A stretch of 49,500 nt of DNA, from positions 1 to 49,500 of the forward strand of contig JAFLTG010000011.1 of assembly GCA_022510545.1 (NCBI GenBank). The letters run 5' to 3'. A program made the translations under genes and the position numbers. This stretch comes from Lachnospiraceae bacterium. Lineage in GTDB: Bacteria > Bacillota > Clostridia > Lachnospirales > Lachnospiraceae. How positions within the stretch are numbered: the first letter of the stretch is position 1; every line of letters starts with the position of its first letter. The notes beneath the pieces are model-generated. The model was not told where the DNA came from. It saw only the letters and a list, made by a program, of their open reading frames with translations, and did not search any database. Shown piece by piece: positions 17,718 through 27,900 of this stretch.

Positions 17718-18155
17718 TTATAATAGCTGGTCAGCAAAAATACTGTTTCCAAGAATATTGGAAATTCCACCATAAGCTGATGTTGCCAGTCCCCCGAGTC
17801 CATACTGAGAATATGACGAAAGACCTGTGAGTCCGCTTGAAATTCCTGAAGATAAAAGACTCATCTGCACCTGCATCTTCTGTTGGTTATTATACAAAGC
17901 TGACAATGCGGTTCCAACATCCTCCCATTCAGGGTCATTCTTCAAACGTGCAAGAGCTTCCTCAATAGTAAGAGATGTTTTAGGATCTTCAGCTAATGCT
18001 GCGACCTGACTTTCCACAGCATTTTCAAGCGCTGTCGGAAATTTTCTTGTATTAGTAGTCTTTGTAGCGGAAGACTTTGAAGTTGTTATATTATTTGCAT
18101 TTGCGGCAATGCTGTGAGCCGCTCCATCGCGCATTCCGAGATTATTTATGTACAT
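17718..18155 (-). CDS. Small protein of unknown function, Gly/Ser-rich C-terminus
   Basis: I do not recognise this 145-residue protein. The track begins at a GTG at 18164 (MIPMYINN), but AAAGGGG sits 8 bases before the ATG at 18155, so the product more likely begins MYINNLGMRDGAAHS. Residues about 15-40 are Ser/Thr/Asn-rich. A central helical, acidic stretch (ENAVESQVAALAEDPKT, then LARLKNDPEWEDVGTALSALYNN) is followed by a Gly/Ser/Leu/Tyr-rich tail containing GLTGLSSYSQYGLGGLATS. There is no signal peptide or membrane helix. It has its own consensus-like promoter and terminator, so it is monocistronic and likely expressed. Its N-terminus loosely recalls the start of the Ca-binding protein at 7128-8210, but that may be chance. 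Confidence 0.7.
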   Translation of the reverse strand: MYINNLGMRDGAAHSIAANANNITTSKSSATKTTNTRKFPTALENAVESQVAALAEDPKTSLTIEEALARLKNDPEWEDVGTALSALYNNQQKMQVQMSLLSSGISSGLTGLSSYSQYGLGGLATSAYGGISNILGNSIFADQLL

Positions 18156-18181
18156 TGGAATCACCCCTTTTATACATGTAC

Positions 18182-18210
18182 ATTATATCTCATATTAATA
18201 AATTTGTCTA
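18182..18210 (-). promoter_or_regulatory. Sigma-A promoter for the 148-codon gene
   Basis: Minus strand TAGACA, 17-base spacer, TATAAT. The start of transcription would be about 20 bases before the ribosome-binding site, near a TACATGTA palindrome. Confidence 0.65.
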
Positions 18211-18242
18211 CTAAATGTAATGAGAAGAATAATATTTGTAAT

Positions 18243-18278
18243 AAAAACTGCCCCACCTGTCAATAGACAGATGAGGCA
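18243..18278 (-). terminator. Rho-independent terminator of glgP
   Basis: Minus strand TGCCTCATCTGTC pairs with GACAGGTGGGGCA through a short loop and is followed by GTTTTTATT. It lies 15 bases beyond the glgP stop. Confidence 0.85.
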
Positions 18279-18292
18279 ATATTCGTATTTTC

Positions 18293-20779
18293 TTATTTAG
18301 CAGATTTACCTGTCTTCGCCGGAATCACTACCTTATCCAGCTTCCAGATATCGTCTACATACTCCTGAATAGTTCTGTCAGAAGTAAACTTACCGGAGCA
18401 GGCCACATTCAGAATAGCGCTCTTAGCCCAGCCCTTTTCATTCTTGTATGCTGCCTCTACTCTCTTCTGAGCCTCAGCATAAGATTTGAAATCTTTCAGA
18501 ATAAAGTAAGTATCTGCTTTAGACGTACTCTGCGTATTAAGTAATGAGTTATATAAGGTTCTGAACAGGTCAGGATCATTCGGTGAGTAAGTTCCGTTGA
18601 TCAACTGCATAAGTACTTTTCTAATGTCAGGATCGTTATTAAATATATCCATCGGATTATATCCGCCAAAGTTCTCAAACTGGATAACTTCATCGGAACT
18701 CAAACCGAAGATAAATGCATTCTCTTCTCCGACCTCTTCAACAATCTCCACATTTGCACCATCCATAGTGCCGATTGTGAGTGCACCGTTCAACATAAAC
18801 TTCATATTTCCGGTACCTGATGCTTCTTTACTTGCGGTAGAAATCTGCTCGGATACATCAGCAGCCGCAAAAATCATCTCAGCATTGGATACTCGGTAAT
18901 TCTCTATGAAGACTACTTTAATCTTGCCGTTAATACTTGCATCATTATTAATCACATCAGCAACCGAATTAATAAGTTTGATGGTCAGCTTTGCATTGAG
19001 ATAGCCTGCTGCCGCCTTGGCACCGAAGATAAATGTTCTCGGATAGAAATCCATATCCGGATGCTCTTTAAGCTCATTGTATAAATACATAACGTGTAAA
19101 ATATTTAACAACTGACGCTTATACTCATGCAGTCTCTTTACCTGCACATCAAAGATTGAGCGGGGATCTACGTCAATACCGTTGTGCTCCTTGATATATT
19201 TAGCAAGACGCACTTTGTTCTGGTACTTAATGTTCATAAATTCCTGCTGTGCCTTTTCATCATCAGCATAGACTTTCAATTTATTAATCTTAGGCAGGTC
19301 TGTAATCCAGTCACTTCCTACATGGTCGGTAACCCATTTTGCAAGCAACGGATTTCCGTGCAATAAGAAACGTCTCTGCGTAATACCGTTAGTCTTGTTA
19401 TTGAACTTCTCAGGCATCATCTCATAGAAGTCTTTTAATTCCTGATTCTTCAGGATTTCTGTATGTAATCTTGCTACACCGTTAACCGAATAGCCGGATG
19501 CGATTGCAAGATGAGCCATCTTAACCTGACCGTCATAGATAATGGCCATCTTTTTAATTTTTTCCTGATCACCGGGATAGCGCTGCTCAATCTGTGCAAT
19601 GAATCTACGGTTAATCTCCTCTACAATCTGATATACACGCGGAAGCAGTCTGGAGAAAAGTTCAATAGGCCATTTTTCCAATGCTTCTGCCATAATTGTA
19701 TGGTTTGTGTAAGCACAGGTCTTGGTTGTAACATCCCATGCCTCATCCCATGTAAGATAATATTCATCCATTAGGATACGCATCAACTCTGCAACCGCAA
19801 CTGTCGGATGGGTATCATTCAACTGGAAGGTAACTTTTTCATGGAACTTCTTTATATTTTTATGCTTACGCATATATTTTTCCACAGCTTCCTGTACGGA
19901 TGCGGAAATAAAGAAGTACTGCTGTTTTAAACGCAGCTCTTTTCCTGCATAATGATTATCGTTCGGATACAACACCTCTACGATGTTTCTTGCAAGGTTC
20001 TCCTGCTCAACGGCTTTGTGATAATCACCCTTGTCAAAAGAATCCAGATGGAAACACTCTACCGGTTCCGCATCCCAGATACGCAATGTATTTACAATAC
20101 CGTTGCCATAACCGACAACCGGAATATCGTAAGGAATTGCACGAACTGACTGGTAGCCTTCCTGTTTGAAGTTGTTTCTGCCGGTTTCATCTACATACAC
20201 ATTGACATAGCCGCCGAATTTAACCTCTTTGGCATATTCCGGCCTGCGCAGTTCAAAAGGATTCCCATCCTGCAGCCAGTTATCCGGTGCTTCTACCTGA
20301 TAACCATCTTTTATTTCCTGCTTAAACATACCATAACGGTAACGTATGCCACAGCCATATGCAGCATAACCAAGCGTAGCAAGTGAATCCAAAAAGCAAG
20401 CTGCTAGCCTTCCTAAGCCTCCGTTTCCAAGAGCTGCATCCGGCTCCTGATCTTCAATTATATTGATATCTATACCGAGTTCTTGCAATGCATCCTTAAA
20501 AACGTCATATGCCTGCAAATTAATCATATTATTGCCAAGTGCACGACCCATAAGGAATTCCATAGACAGATAATACACCATCTTGGGATCCTGTTTTTCA
20601 TATTCTTCCTGGGTTGCAAGCCACTGGTCTACAATTGCATCCTTAACTGCATAGGACACTGCCTGAAAAATCTGCTGCTCAGTTGCTTCCTCAAGAGTTT
20701 TTCTGTAAAGCGTCTTAACATTATAAAGTACACTTCTCTTAAAAAGCTCTGTATCAAATGTTGCTGTTTTCTTTTGCAT
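18293..20779 (-). CDS. glgP: Glycogen/starch alpha-glucan phosphorylase
   Basis: PLP-dependent phosphorolysis of glycogen or maltodextrin to glucose 1-phosphate, in the cytosol. The 828 residues match the family's length. Landmarks are the N-terminal YYLSMEFLMGRALGNN, the glucan and phosphate region DAALGNGGLGRLAACFLDS, and the PLP-binding block EASGTGNMKF, with its Lys, followed by LNGALTIGTMDGANVE. The ATG follows AGGAGGTAGATAC. The gene has its own extended -10 promoter downstream of ileS and its own terminator. No other glycogen genes are adjacent. Confidence 0.96.
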   Translation of the reverse strand: MQKKTATFDTELFKRSVLYNVKTLYRKTLEEATEQQIFQAVSYAVKDAIVDQWLATQEEYEKQDPKMVYYLSMEFLMGRALGNNMINLQAYDVFKDALQELGIDINIIEDQEPDAALGNGGLGRLAACFLDSLATLGYAAYGCGIRYRYGMFKQEIKDGYQVEAPDNWLQDGNPFELRRPEYAKEVKFGGYVNVYVDETGRNNFKQEGYQSVRAIPYDIPVVGYGNGIVNTLRIWDAEPVECFHLDSFDKGDYHKAVEQENLARNIVEVLYPNDNHYAGKELRLKQQYFFISASVQEAVEKYMRKHKNIKKFHEKVTFQLNDTHPTVAVAELMRILMDEYYLTWDEAWDVTTKTCAYTNHTIMAEALEKWPIELFSRLLPRVYQIVEEINRRFIAQIEQRYPGDQEKIKKMAIIYDGQVKMAHLAIASGYSVNGVARLHTEILKNQELKDFYEMMPEKFNNKTNGITQRRFLLHGNPLLAKWVTDHVGSDWITDLPKINKLKVYADDEKAQQEFMNIKYQNKVRLAKYIKEHNGIDVDPRSIFDVQVKRLHEYKRQLLNILHVMYLYNELKEHPDMDFYPRTFIFGAKAAAGYLNAKLTIKLINSVADVINNDASINGKIKVVFIENYRVSNAEMIFAAADVSEQISTASKEASGTGNMKFMLNGALTIGTMDGANVEIVEEVGEENAFIFGLSSDEVIQFENFGGYNPMDIFNNDPDIRKVLMQLINGTYSPNDPDLFRTLYNSLLNTQSTSKADTYFILKDFKSYAEAQKRVEAAYKNEKGWAKSAILNVACSGKFTSDRTIQEYVDDIWKLDKVVIPAKTGKSAK

Positions 20780-20815
20780 GTATCTACCTCCTCATACTAT
20801 GTCGCAACTTATTTA

Positions 20816-20840
20816 AAAGGATTTGCGAAGCAATTCCTTT
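20816..20840 (-). terminator. Hairpin between ileS and glgP, terminator or leader structure
   Basis: AAAGGA-t-TTGC-gaa-GCAA-t-TCCTTT folds with one internal mismatch; on the minus strand the stem ends in CCTTTT. It follows the ileS stop by about 50 bases, so it can terminate ileS. It also lies inside the likely leader of glgP, downstream of the promoter at 20864-20872. Confidence 0.55.
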
Positions 20841-20863
20841 ATGAAGCCGTTAGGTCCTAGTCT

Positions 20864-20872
20864 ATTATATCA
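20864..20872 (-). promoter_or_regulatory. Extended -10 promoter for glgP
   Basis: Minus strand TGATATAAT, an exact extended -10, 18 bases downstream of the ileS stop codon. The -35 region is weak. The predicted leader of about 80 bases contains the hairpin at 20816-20840. Confidence 0.5.
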
Positions 20873-20889
20873 GATTGACGAGTTCTTTG

Positions 20890-23800
20890 CTACTTCTTTT
20901 CTATTCCGATAACAACCTTTTCTCCATTGACGTTCCATTCTTTGGATACAGACAGGTTCTCACCGGCTGTAATCTCCTCTGCAAGCACCTTTCCGGAGAT
21001 TATGTCTGCGTTATTCCGCACAATATCTGCCACTTTTTCGTTATCATTGATAGATACCTTTATATGATCCATAACTTCAAAGTCAGCATCCTTACGCATA
21101 GTCTGAATCTTGCTTATTACTTCATATACAAAACCTTCCTCGATCAGCTCATTTGTTAAATTCGTATCAAGTACAACCGTTATATTGTTATCAGCCTCGG
21201 ATACATACCCTTCTTTCTGAGCCATCTCTATCAACAAATCTTCTTTTGACAAAGCAATTTCAGTACCATCCACATCAAATTTAAGGACTCCGTTTGCATT
21301 AAGCTCGTCCATCGCCTTGTTACCGTCCAGACTTCCAAGCACTTTCTGAATGCCGCCCAGCTGTTTGCCATACTTAGGTCCTACAGTACGAAGCTGCGGT
21401 TTGAAGCTGTAACTTGTAAACTCTCTTACATCCTCTGTAAATTTGATTTCTTTTACGTTAAGTTCGTCTTTTATTATTTCTTTATAAAAATCACTAAGCT
21501 CATTTTCAGCCTTCACAAACATTGTACCGATAGGCTGACGGTTCTTGATATTGGCAGCGTTACGTGCAGCCCGTCCCATTACGACAATCTTAAGAACCTC
21601 ATCCATATCCTCTTCAAGCTTCTTATCGATCATCTTTTCATCGGCTACAGGGAAGTCACACAGATGGATACTTTCCGGAGCAGCCGCATCTATACTTTTA
21701 ACCAGATTCAGATAAATCTCTTCCGTCATAAAAGGAATCATCGGAGCAGCACACTTGGATATCTCTACAAGCGCCGTATACAATGTCATATATGCATTGA
21801 TCTTATCCTGTTCCATTCCCTTTGCCCAGAAACGCTCACGGCTTCTTCTGACATACCAGTTACTCATCTCATCCACGAAATTATCAAGCACCCTGGCTGC
21901 CTCGGGGATTCTGTAAGCATCCATATTCTGATCCACTTCTTTAATCGCCGTATTCAATTTGGACAACAGCCACTTATCCATAACCGGAAGCTTGTCATAA
22001 TCCAGAGTATATTTAGTTGCATCAAAGTCATCAATATTTGCATACAGTACGAAAAATGCATAGGTATTCCACAGCGTACCTAAGAATTTACGCTGTCCTT
22101 CCTGTACGGCCTTGCCATGGAATCTGTTGGGCAGCCATGGAGCGGAATTAATATAAAAATACCATCTTATTGCATCAGCACCGTAAGTCTCCAATGCCTC
22201 AAACGGGTCAACCGCATTACCTTTGGACTTGGACATCTTCTGTCCGTTCTCATCCTGTACGTGACCCAATACTATTACGTTTTCAAAAGGCGCTTTATTA
22301 AACAGCAACGTAGATTCGGCCATAAGTGAATAGAACCAGCCTCTGGTCTGATCTACGGCCTCTGAAATAAACTGTGCCGGGAACTGGGCATCAAATAAAT
22401 CTTTATTTTCAAACGGATAATGATGCTGTGCAAAAGGCATAGCTCCTGAATCAAACCAGCAGTCAATTACCTCCGGAACACGTTTCATAGTCTTACCGCA
22501 ATCCGGACAAGTTATCGTTATTTCGTCAATATATGGACGGTGCAATTCCACTGTCTTAGCTGCCGGATTACCACTCATTTTATCAAGTTCTTCCCTGGAA
22601 CCGATTGCTTCCATATGTCCGCAGCCTTCGCACTCCCACACATTCAAAGGAGTTCCCCAGTAACGGTTTCGGGAAATTCCCCAGTCCTGAATATTTTCAA
22701 GCCAGTTACCAAAACGTCCTTCACCGATGGACTCCGGTATCCAGTTAACTGTTTTATTGTTGCGTACAAGATCATCCCTTACGGCTGTCATCTTAATAAA
22801 CCATGATTCTCTTGCATAGTAGATAAGCGGAGTATCACATCTCCAGCAGAAAGGATAATCATGTTCAAATTTGGGTGCGGAGAAAAGCTTTCCTTCCTTA
22901 TCCAAATCTTTTATGATTTCAGGGTCTGCCTTCTTTACAAAAATTCCGGCATAAGGTGTTTCCTGCGTCATTTCACCCTTGCCATCAACAAACTGAACAA
23001 GCGGAAGGTCATACCTGCGCCCTACATTGGCATCATCTTCACCGAATGCAGGTGCAATATGAACTATACCTGTACCGTCTGTCATTGTGACATATGTGTC
23101 ACATGTTACAAAATGAGCTTTCTTGCGCAGCTTGGCTGCCATTTCACCTGCACAGGCAAATAACGGCTCGTATTCTTTATATTCCAAATCGGTCCCTTTA
23201 TAGGTCTCAAATATTTCATATGCCTTCTCACCTTCATCGGCCAACGAACCAAGCACATTATCAAGCAGAGCTTCCGCCATATAATAAGTATAGCCGTCAA
23301 CTGCTTTAACTTTTACATAGTTCTCGTCAGGATTCACACAAAGTGCCACATTGGAGGGCAGTGTCCAAGGGGTTGTGGTCCATGCAAGGAAATATGCATC
23401 CTCTCCAACCACTTTAAATCTTGCTATTGCGGAACGCTCTTTTACAGCCTTATAACCCTGTGCCACCTCATGTGAGGAAAGCGGGGTTCCACAGCGTGGA
23501 CAGTATGGAACAACTTTAAATCCTTTATATAAAAGACCTTTATCCCAAATCTGTTTCAATGCCCACCACTCGGATTCAATAAAATCATCATGGTATGTTA
23601 CATAAGGATCGTCCATATCAGCCCAGAAACCGACCGTACCGGAGAAATCCTCCCACATTCCTTTATATTTCCAGACAGATTCCTTACATTTACTGATAAA
23701 AGGATCAAGCCCATACTCTTCTATCTGCTCTTTTCCGTCCAGACCCAATAACTGCTCTACTTCCAGTTCCACCGGCAGACCATGGGTATCCCAGCCTGCC

Positions 23801-24045
23801 TTACGTGGAACAAAACAGCCTTTCATGGTGCGATATCTGGGAATCATATCCTTGATTACTCGTGTCAGGACATGCCCTATATGCGGTTTACCGTTTGCTG
23901 TCGGAGGTCCGTCATAAAATGTATAAGTTGGTCCTTCCTTACGTGAGTCCATACTTTTCCGGAAAATATCGTTATCTTTCCAAAAAAGCTCTACCTCTTT
24001 TTCTCTATCTACAAAGTTCAAACTGGTATCAACTTTCTGATACAT
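20890..24045 (-). CDS. ileS: Isoleucyl-tRNA synthetase, eukaryote-like type 2
   Basis: Charges tRNA-Ile with isoleucine. The class I signatures are PHIGHVLTR (HIGH) and KMSKSKGN (KMSKS). Zn-binding-type Cys pairs occur at CPRCGTPLSSHE and in CEGCGHME...CPDCGK. At about 1051 residues it is longer than the classical bacterial enzyme (about 930), lacks that enzyme's C-terminal zinc finger, and ends in a DUF5915-like region (from about KPQLRTVGPKYGKQLGG). This marks the type 2 clade, members of which are known to tolerate mupirocin. The track begins at a TTG at 24066; GGAAAGGAG lies 6 bases before the ATG at 24045, which I take as the start. A promoter is seen at 24129-24157. The leader is too short for a T-box, and none is seen. 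Confidence 0.95.
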   Translation of the reverse strand: MYQKVDTSLNFVDREKEVELFWKDNDIFRKSMDSRKEGPTYTFYDGPPTANGKPHIGHVLTRVIKDMIPRYRTMKGCFVPRKAGWDTHGLPVELEVEQLLGLDGKEQIEEYGLDPFISKCKESVWKYKGMWEDFSGTVGFWADMDDPYVTYHDDFIESEWWALKQIWDKGLLYKGFKVVPYCPRCGTPLSSHEVAQGYKAVKERSAIARFKVVGEDAYFLAWTTTPWTLPSNVALCVNPDENYVKVKAVDGYTYYMAEALLDNVLGSLADEGEKAYEIFETYKGTDLEYKEYEPLFACAGEMAAKLRKKAHFVTCDTYVTMTDGTGIVHIAPAFGEDDANVGRRYDLPLVQFVDGKGEMTQETPYAGIFVKKADPEIIKDLDKEGKLFSAPKFEHDYPFCWRCDTPLIYYARESWFIKMTAVRDDLVRNNKTVNWIPESIGEGRFGNWLENIQDWGISRNRYWGTPLNVWECEGCGHMEAIGSREELDKMSGNPAAKTVELHRPYIDEITITCPDCGKTMKRVPEVIDCWFDSGAMPFAQHHYPFENKDLFDAQFPAQFISEAVDQTRGWFYSLMAESTLLFNKAPFENVIVLGHVQDENGQKMSKSKGNAVDPFEALETYGADAIRWYFYINSAPWLPNRFHGKAVQEGQRKFLGTLWNTYAFFVLYANIDDFDATKYTLDYDKLPVMDKWLLSKLNTAIKEVDQNMDAYRIPEAARVLDNFVDEMSNWYVRRSRERFWAKGMEQDKINAYMTLYTALVEISKCAAPMIPFMTEEIYLNLVKSIDAAAPESIHLCDFPVADEKMIDKKLEEDMDEVLKIVVMGRAARNAANIKNRQPIGTMFVKAENELSDFYKEIIKDELNVKEIKFTEDVREFTSYSFKPQLRTVGPKYGKQLGGIQKVLGSLDGNKAMDELNANGVLKFDVDGTEIALSKEDLLIEMAQKEGYVSEADNNITVVLDTNLTNELIEEGFVYEVISKIQTMRKDADFEVMDHIKVSINDNEKVADIVRNNADIISGKVLAEEITAGENLSVSKEWNVNGEKVVIGIEKK

Positions 24046-24128
24046 GATTTTCTCCTTTCCAAGCAAACAGTTATTATGCCGTCTGCAATGAAAGTGATGG
24101 CTATTTTTTTACCACTTTCTACCGCATT

Positions 24129-24157
24129 ATTTTATCATAGGGAACTGGTTTTTGCAA
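24129..24157 (-). promoter_or_regulatory. Sigma-A promoter for ileS
   Basis: Minus strand TTGCAA, 17-base spacer, TAAAAT preceded by TGA (extended -10). The leader of about 80 bases contains a weak hairpin GAAAGTG...CACTTTC, with no T-box consensus. Confidence 0.6.
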
Positions 24158-24318
24158 TGTATTCTAAATCGAAGAAATACATTTGCTATTTCGTTAAGTA
24201 TGTGATATTATGATTAAAAGCATATTTTCTTTAAAGCAAATCAATTATTCTAAAGCTCATTCAAGATTTTGATGTTTCAGAAAATCCATGCTTTTAATTC
24301 CAATCAACATTTTAATAA

Positions 24319-24897
24319 GCAGGAGAATCTGAGGCTGCATGTGTTTCTCCTGCTCCCAGGTTTGTGGTTCTGTATAACGGTACGGAAGACCAGCCTGAAT
24401 ATCAGATATTGAAACTGTCTGATTCTTATGAGAAAAAACAGGAAAACCCGGAACTGGAACTGACAGTGCTAGTGTACAACATTAATTGGGGGCACAATAA
24501 GGAGCTGTTGGAATCTTGCCAATTATTAAAGGAATATGCTCAATTCGTAAACCAAGTCAGGGGATTTGCCAGAAAAGCTCCTATTGAAGCGGCAGTAGAA
24601 AAGGCAATAAACTATTGTATAGAACATAACATACTGGTAGATTTCCTATACAAGAATCGTATGGAGGCGGTAGAAATGTGTATATTTGAGTTTGATGAAG
24701 AAAAGTTCCTGAAAAGTGAGCGGGAATGGTCATATAATAGCGGTCGCGAAAAAGGACGCGAGGAAGGCCGAAAAGAAAATCTAATAAAAAACATAGAGAC
24801 ATTAATGCAAAACTTAAGCATTAATCTGCAAGAAGCCTGTGATGCTCTTGGTATATCCATCGATGAATATGAAAATGTCAAAGAAAATATCTCATAA
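24319..24897 (+). pseudogene. 5'-truncated Rpn family nuclease/transposase remnant
   Basis: The 177-codon ORF matches the C-terminal half of Rpn-type (PD-(D/E)XK transposase-like) proteins common in Lachnospiraceae. Family-like text begins at about PRFVVLYNGTEDQPE, which in intact members sits mid-protein after the nuclease core, and continues through LKLSDSYE to a coiled, charged tail SGREKGREEGRKEN. The reading frame runs back only to a TAA at 24316-24318, and the residues before PAPRF do not resemble the family. The nuclease core and start codon are therefore missing. GTG at 24364 could initiate translation but has no ribosome-binding site. I call it a decayed fragment on the strength of remembered family architecture. 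Confidence 0.7.
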
Positions 24898-24925
24898 AAG
24901 ATTGTTGCGAAATAAACCTTAAAAT

Positions 24926-24967
24926 AAAGAGGGCGTTGATTTATTTTAACTAATCAACGCCCTCTTT
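24926..24967. terminator. Strong bidirectional terminator hairpin
   Basis: AAAGAGGGCGTTGATT and AATCAACGCCCTCTTT form a perfect 16-bp stem with a 10-base loop. The A and T ends make it usable on both strands. It lies between the plus-strand Rpn remnant and the minus-strand pectate lyase gene, whose stops are 28 and 29 bases away. Confidence 0.85.
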
Positions 24968-24995
24968 GTCTCCATTCAAACAGTTATTATATCAA

Positions 24996-27900
24996 CTACC
25001 AACTGAAGCCATTTAAACTATGTGAAACAATACTATATGTTGCTGTCTTGGCACCTATGCAGCCGGACTCGTCTTTTGCATAAACCAATACAGTTGCCTT
25101 GCCTTTATTCACATTATTTATGATCTTACACTCATATTTGTCACTGGAAACCTCTGTTTTACCAATCATAACCACTACTTTTCCGGGTACAACAACATCT
25201 CCTGTGTATTCTAACTTGCTAGTTTTTGTCTTGCCTGCCTCATCTTTGTAGAATACCACTTTTGCCTTGGTTAAGTCAACCTCATTAGATTTTTTAACCC
25301 AGACCTTATATGAACCTTTTATAGCTTTTTCGCCATCAGTAGTCTTATAATTTTTACTTTTAGCCTTGGCAGTAATTTTTACATAAACAGTGACATATGG
25401 TTTATCAGCCGTAATATTCGTAAATTTCAGCTTATGATCTTTATCCATCGGTGTTGTAAAACCAGCATCCTGATAGTAGGCAACATCATACTCGGAAGCC
25501 TTCACCGTTACTCCGTCCATACTTACAATAGGAGCAGATTTATAAATACCCTCTTTTCCTTTACTTACCTTATCGGCAATCAAAATATCATCTTCACTAA
25601 CGGTTTCTGTGCTCAGTTCCGCTTTTCCTATTGAGAATTTCTTCACAGACTTACCTTTATAATTTCCCTTGAAAGTTACGGTAAGTTTTGCACTGTCCGG
25701 TGTTGCGCTTGCTTTCTTGTTGCCGCTGTAGGATATCTTATAATCCTTTCCTTCCGTAAGCGGTAATGTATGTGGAATATCATCAGCATCTTTATAATTC
25801 CATGCAAGCGTCAAACCGTCATATGTTGCCCCTGTACTCTTATAAGATGGAGTACCAATCATACCTGTAATCACCATTTTACCGTCAGTATTCTCTGTCT
25901 TTTCAGCTAATACCACATCGGCATCCGCAATAGCTTTGGGTTGGATTTTACAAGATTTAACAACGTTGCATCCACTGTATTTATCCAAACCGACAATCGT
26001 AAATTTCACGGTACCTGCATCCGTTACGTTATCAGGGAAAGCTATTTCATACTGGTTAGCTTCAAGTGCCGTTCCGGTTTTCTTGTCTGACACTTTTGTA
26101 ATACATGCTCTAATCTGTTCTCTTAAATCATTACCTGTGTACTTTACACCATTTAGCGCAGTCTTATTGAGTTCAACTGTGAACTTCTCTGCAGCGGCTT
26201 TAGCAGCCTTACTATCCGCTACAACCAGTACGTCAATTTCACGCTCACCTGTGAAATTATTACCGATTCCTGTGATTATCGTTTTTTCGTTCTCATTTTC
26301 ACCATTAAACGTCGCATTGCCGTTTTTAAATTTTATATCCTTTGAAGTGAGTTTAATACTTCCATAATATAGTATAGGAAGTTTAGCCTGCTGATTTTTA
26401 ATAACTACTATTCTGCCTGCTTTTATGTTGTCTGTATCGCCAATGTCCTTCTTTTCAATAGTGAAGAGCTTCGGGTTGGATTTGCCGGCATAAATTCCTT
26501 TACCCGTTACGGTAATCGATGCTCTTTTGGAGTCAGTGGACGGTTTTACATTGTTAGAATACTTAACAGTATAATCAACGCCCTCAACCAGCACCTTATC
26601 ATTTAGACTGTTTGTAACAATGATTTCAGGCTTAATTGCGCTGCCGGTATAGGTGTAAATTTTGTCTTCGTTCTTAAACTCTATCTTCAGACCCTGGGTA
26701 CTATCAGGATCATTACCGGGATTTGTTGATTTAAGTGTCCATTTTGCATATAAAATAATATCTTCATTAACCGGAGTATTGAATTCATACTTCGACTCTT
26801 CTGCAAATTGGGGATCCTTATACCAGCCGTCAAAAGTATAACCGCTCTTGGCAGGGTCGGAAGGTTTAGAGCAGTTCTGTCCAGCCTCAACCTCCGTGGT
26901 ACCTATAATGTCACCATTGTCATCTTTGAATGTAACAGTATATTTTACAGGGTCGTTATCAGACCTCCACTTTGCATATATTGTAATATTCTCTTCTACC
27001 GGAGCATTAAAATCATATAATTGCGTACATGCTTCGTCTTTATACCAATCCACAAAAGTATAATCTTCTCTGGTGGGATTTGTGGTGGGTCTCGTACACT
27101 TATCACCAATTTTAATTTCCTGAGCTGGCACTGCTGAACCACCATTCGTATTGAATGTCACAGTAGCAAGCCACCTAGGTTTAATGGCAATATCTGTAAG
27201 AGGCAGGTAAGGAAGTTTAATCTCCTCACCGTAATTATTTTCCCAATTGCTAAATTTGTATCCTTCTCTAGAAGGAGTACCAAGTTGAGCAGATGTAATT
27301 TCGTTTCCTTCATTAACTTTTAACTCTGCAGGACTCTCCCCATCTTCTTTATATACAGTAACAGTAAACTGTCTGGATGAATCTAAAGGTACTACCATGA
27401 TTGCGTAGAGTTGATTAGTATTTTTATTAGTTATAGTATGTTGCTTTGCATCATTAAGGATCTTAGTTATAATGCCATCGGTCGGATATATATCAGTTCC
27501 GTCAATAGTAACTCTCTTATCATCTGCAAAAGTTCTTAGAAACAGTACTATTCCAGCCTTAGTAGTAGTAGTAAAGGTAATTTTTGTGGTTTCCCCCAAA
27601 TTCAACCTACCTTTTCCATCTTTTGTAGAACTATATTTTACTCCATTATAGCTTGCGGATGTACCTGCTTGAGTATCCAATTTTCCGGTAATATCAAAAT
27701 AGGGACTCTCCAGACCATCCTTATTAAATTCGTGTATGACAGTTTCCGTTCCTATAGGTTTAGCTTCATAACCACCTGGCTCTTCACCTTCTTTCAACCA
27801 CTGTCCAACAAGAGTCATGTCTTCGGTTACAACATTTTCAAAATTCCATTTGCGATATCCCTTATACCAGCCATCAAAAGCAACTTTTCCCTCCGGAACA

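Noticed and set aside
24067-24121. Hairpin AAAGTG...CACTTT as an ileS attenuator
   Set aside because: The stem is only about 7 bp with a long A-rich loop and no T-run follows it on the ileS strand.
24046-24318. T-box riboswitch expected before ileS
   Set aside because: No AGGGTGGNACCGCG-like box or specifier-loop pattern is present, and a good promoter lies only about 80 bases from the start codon.
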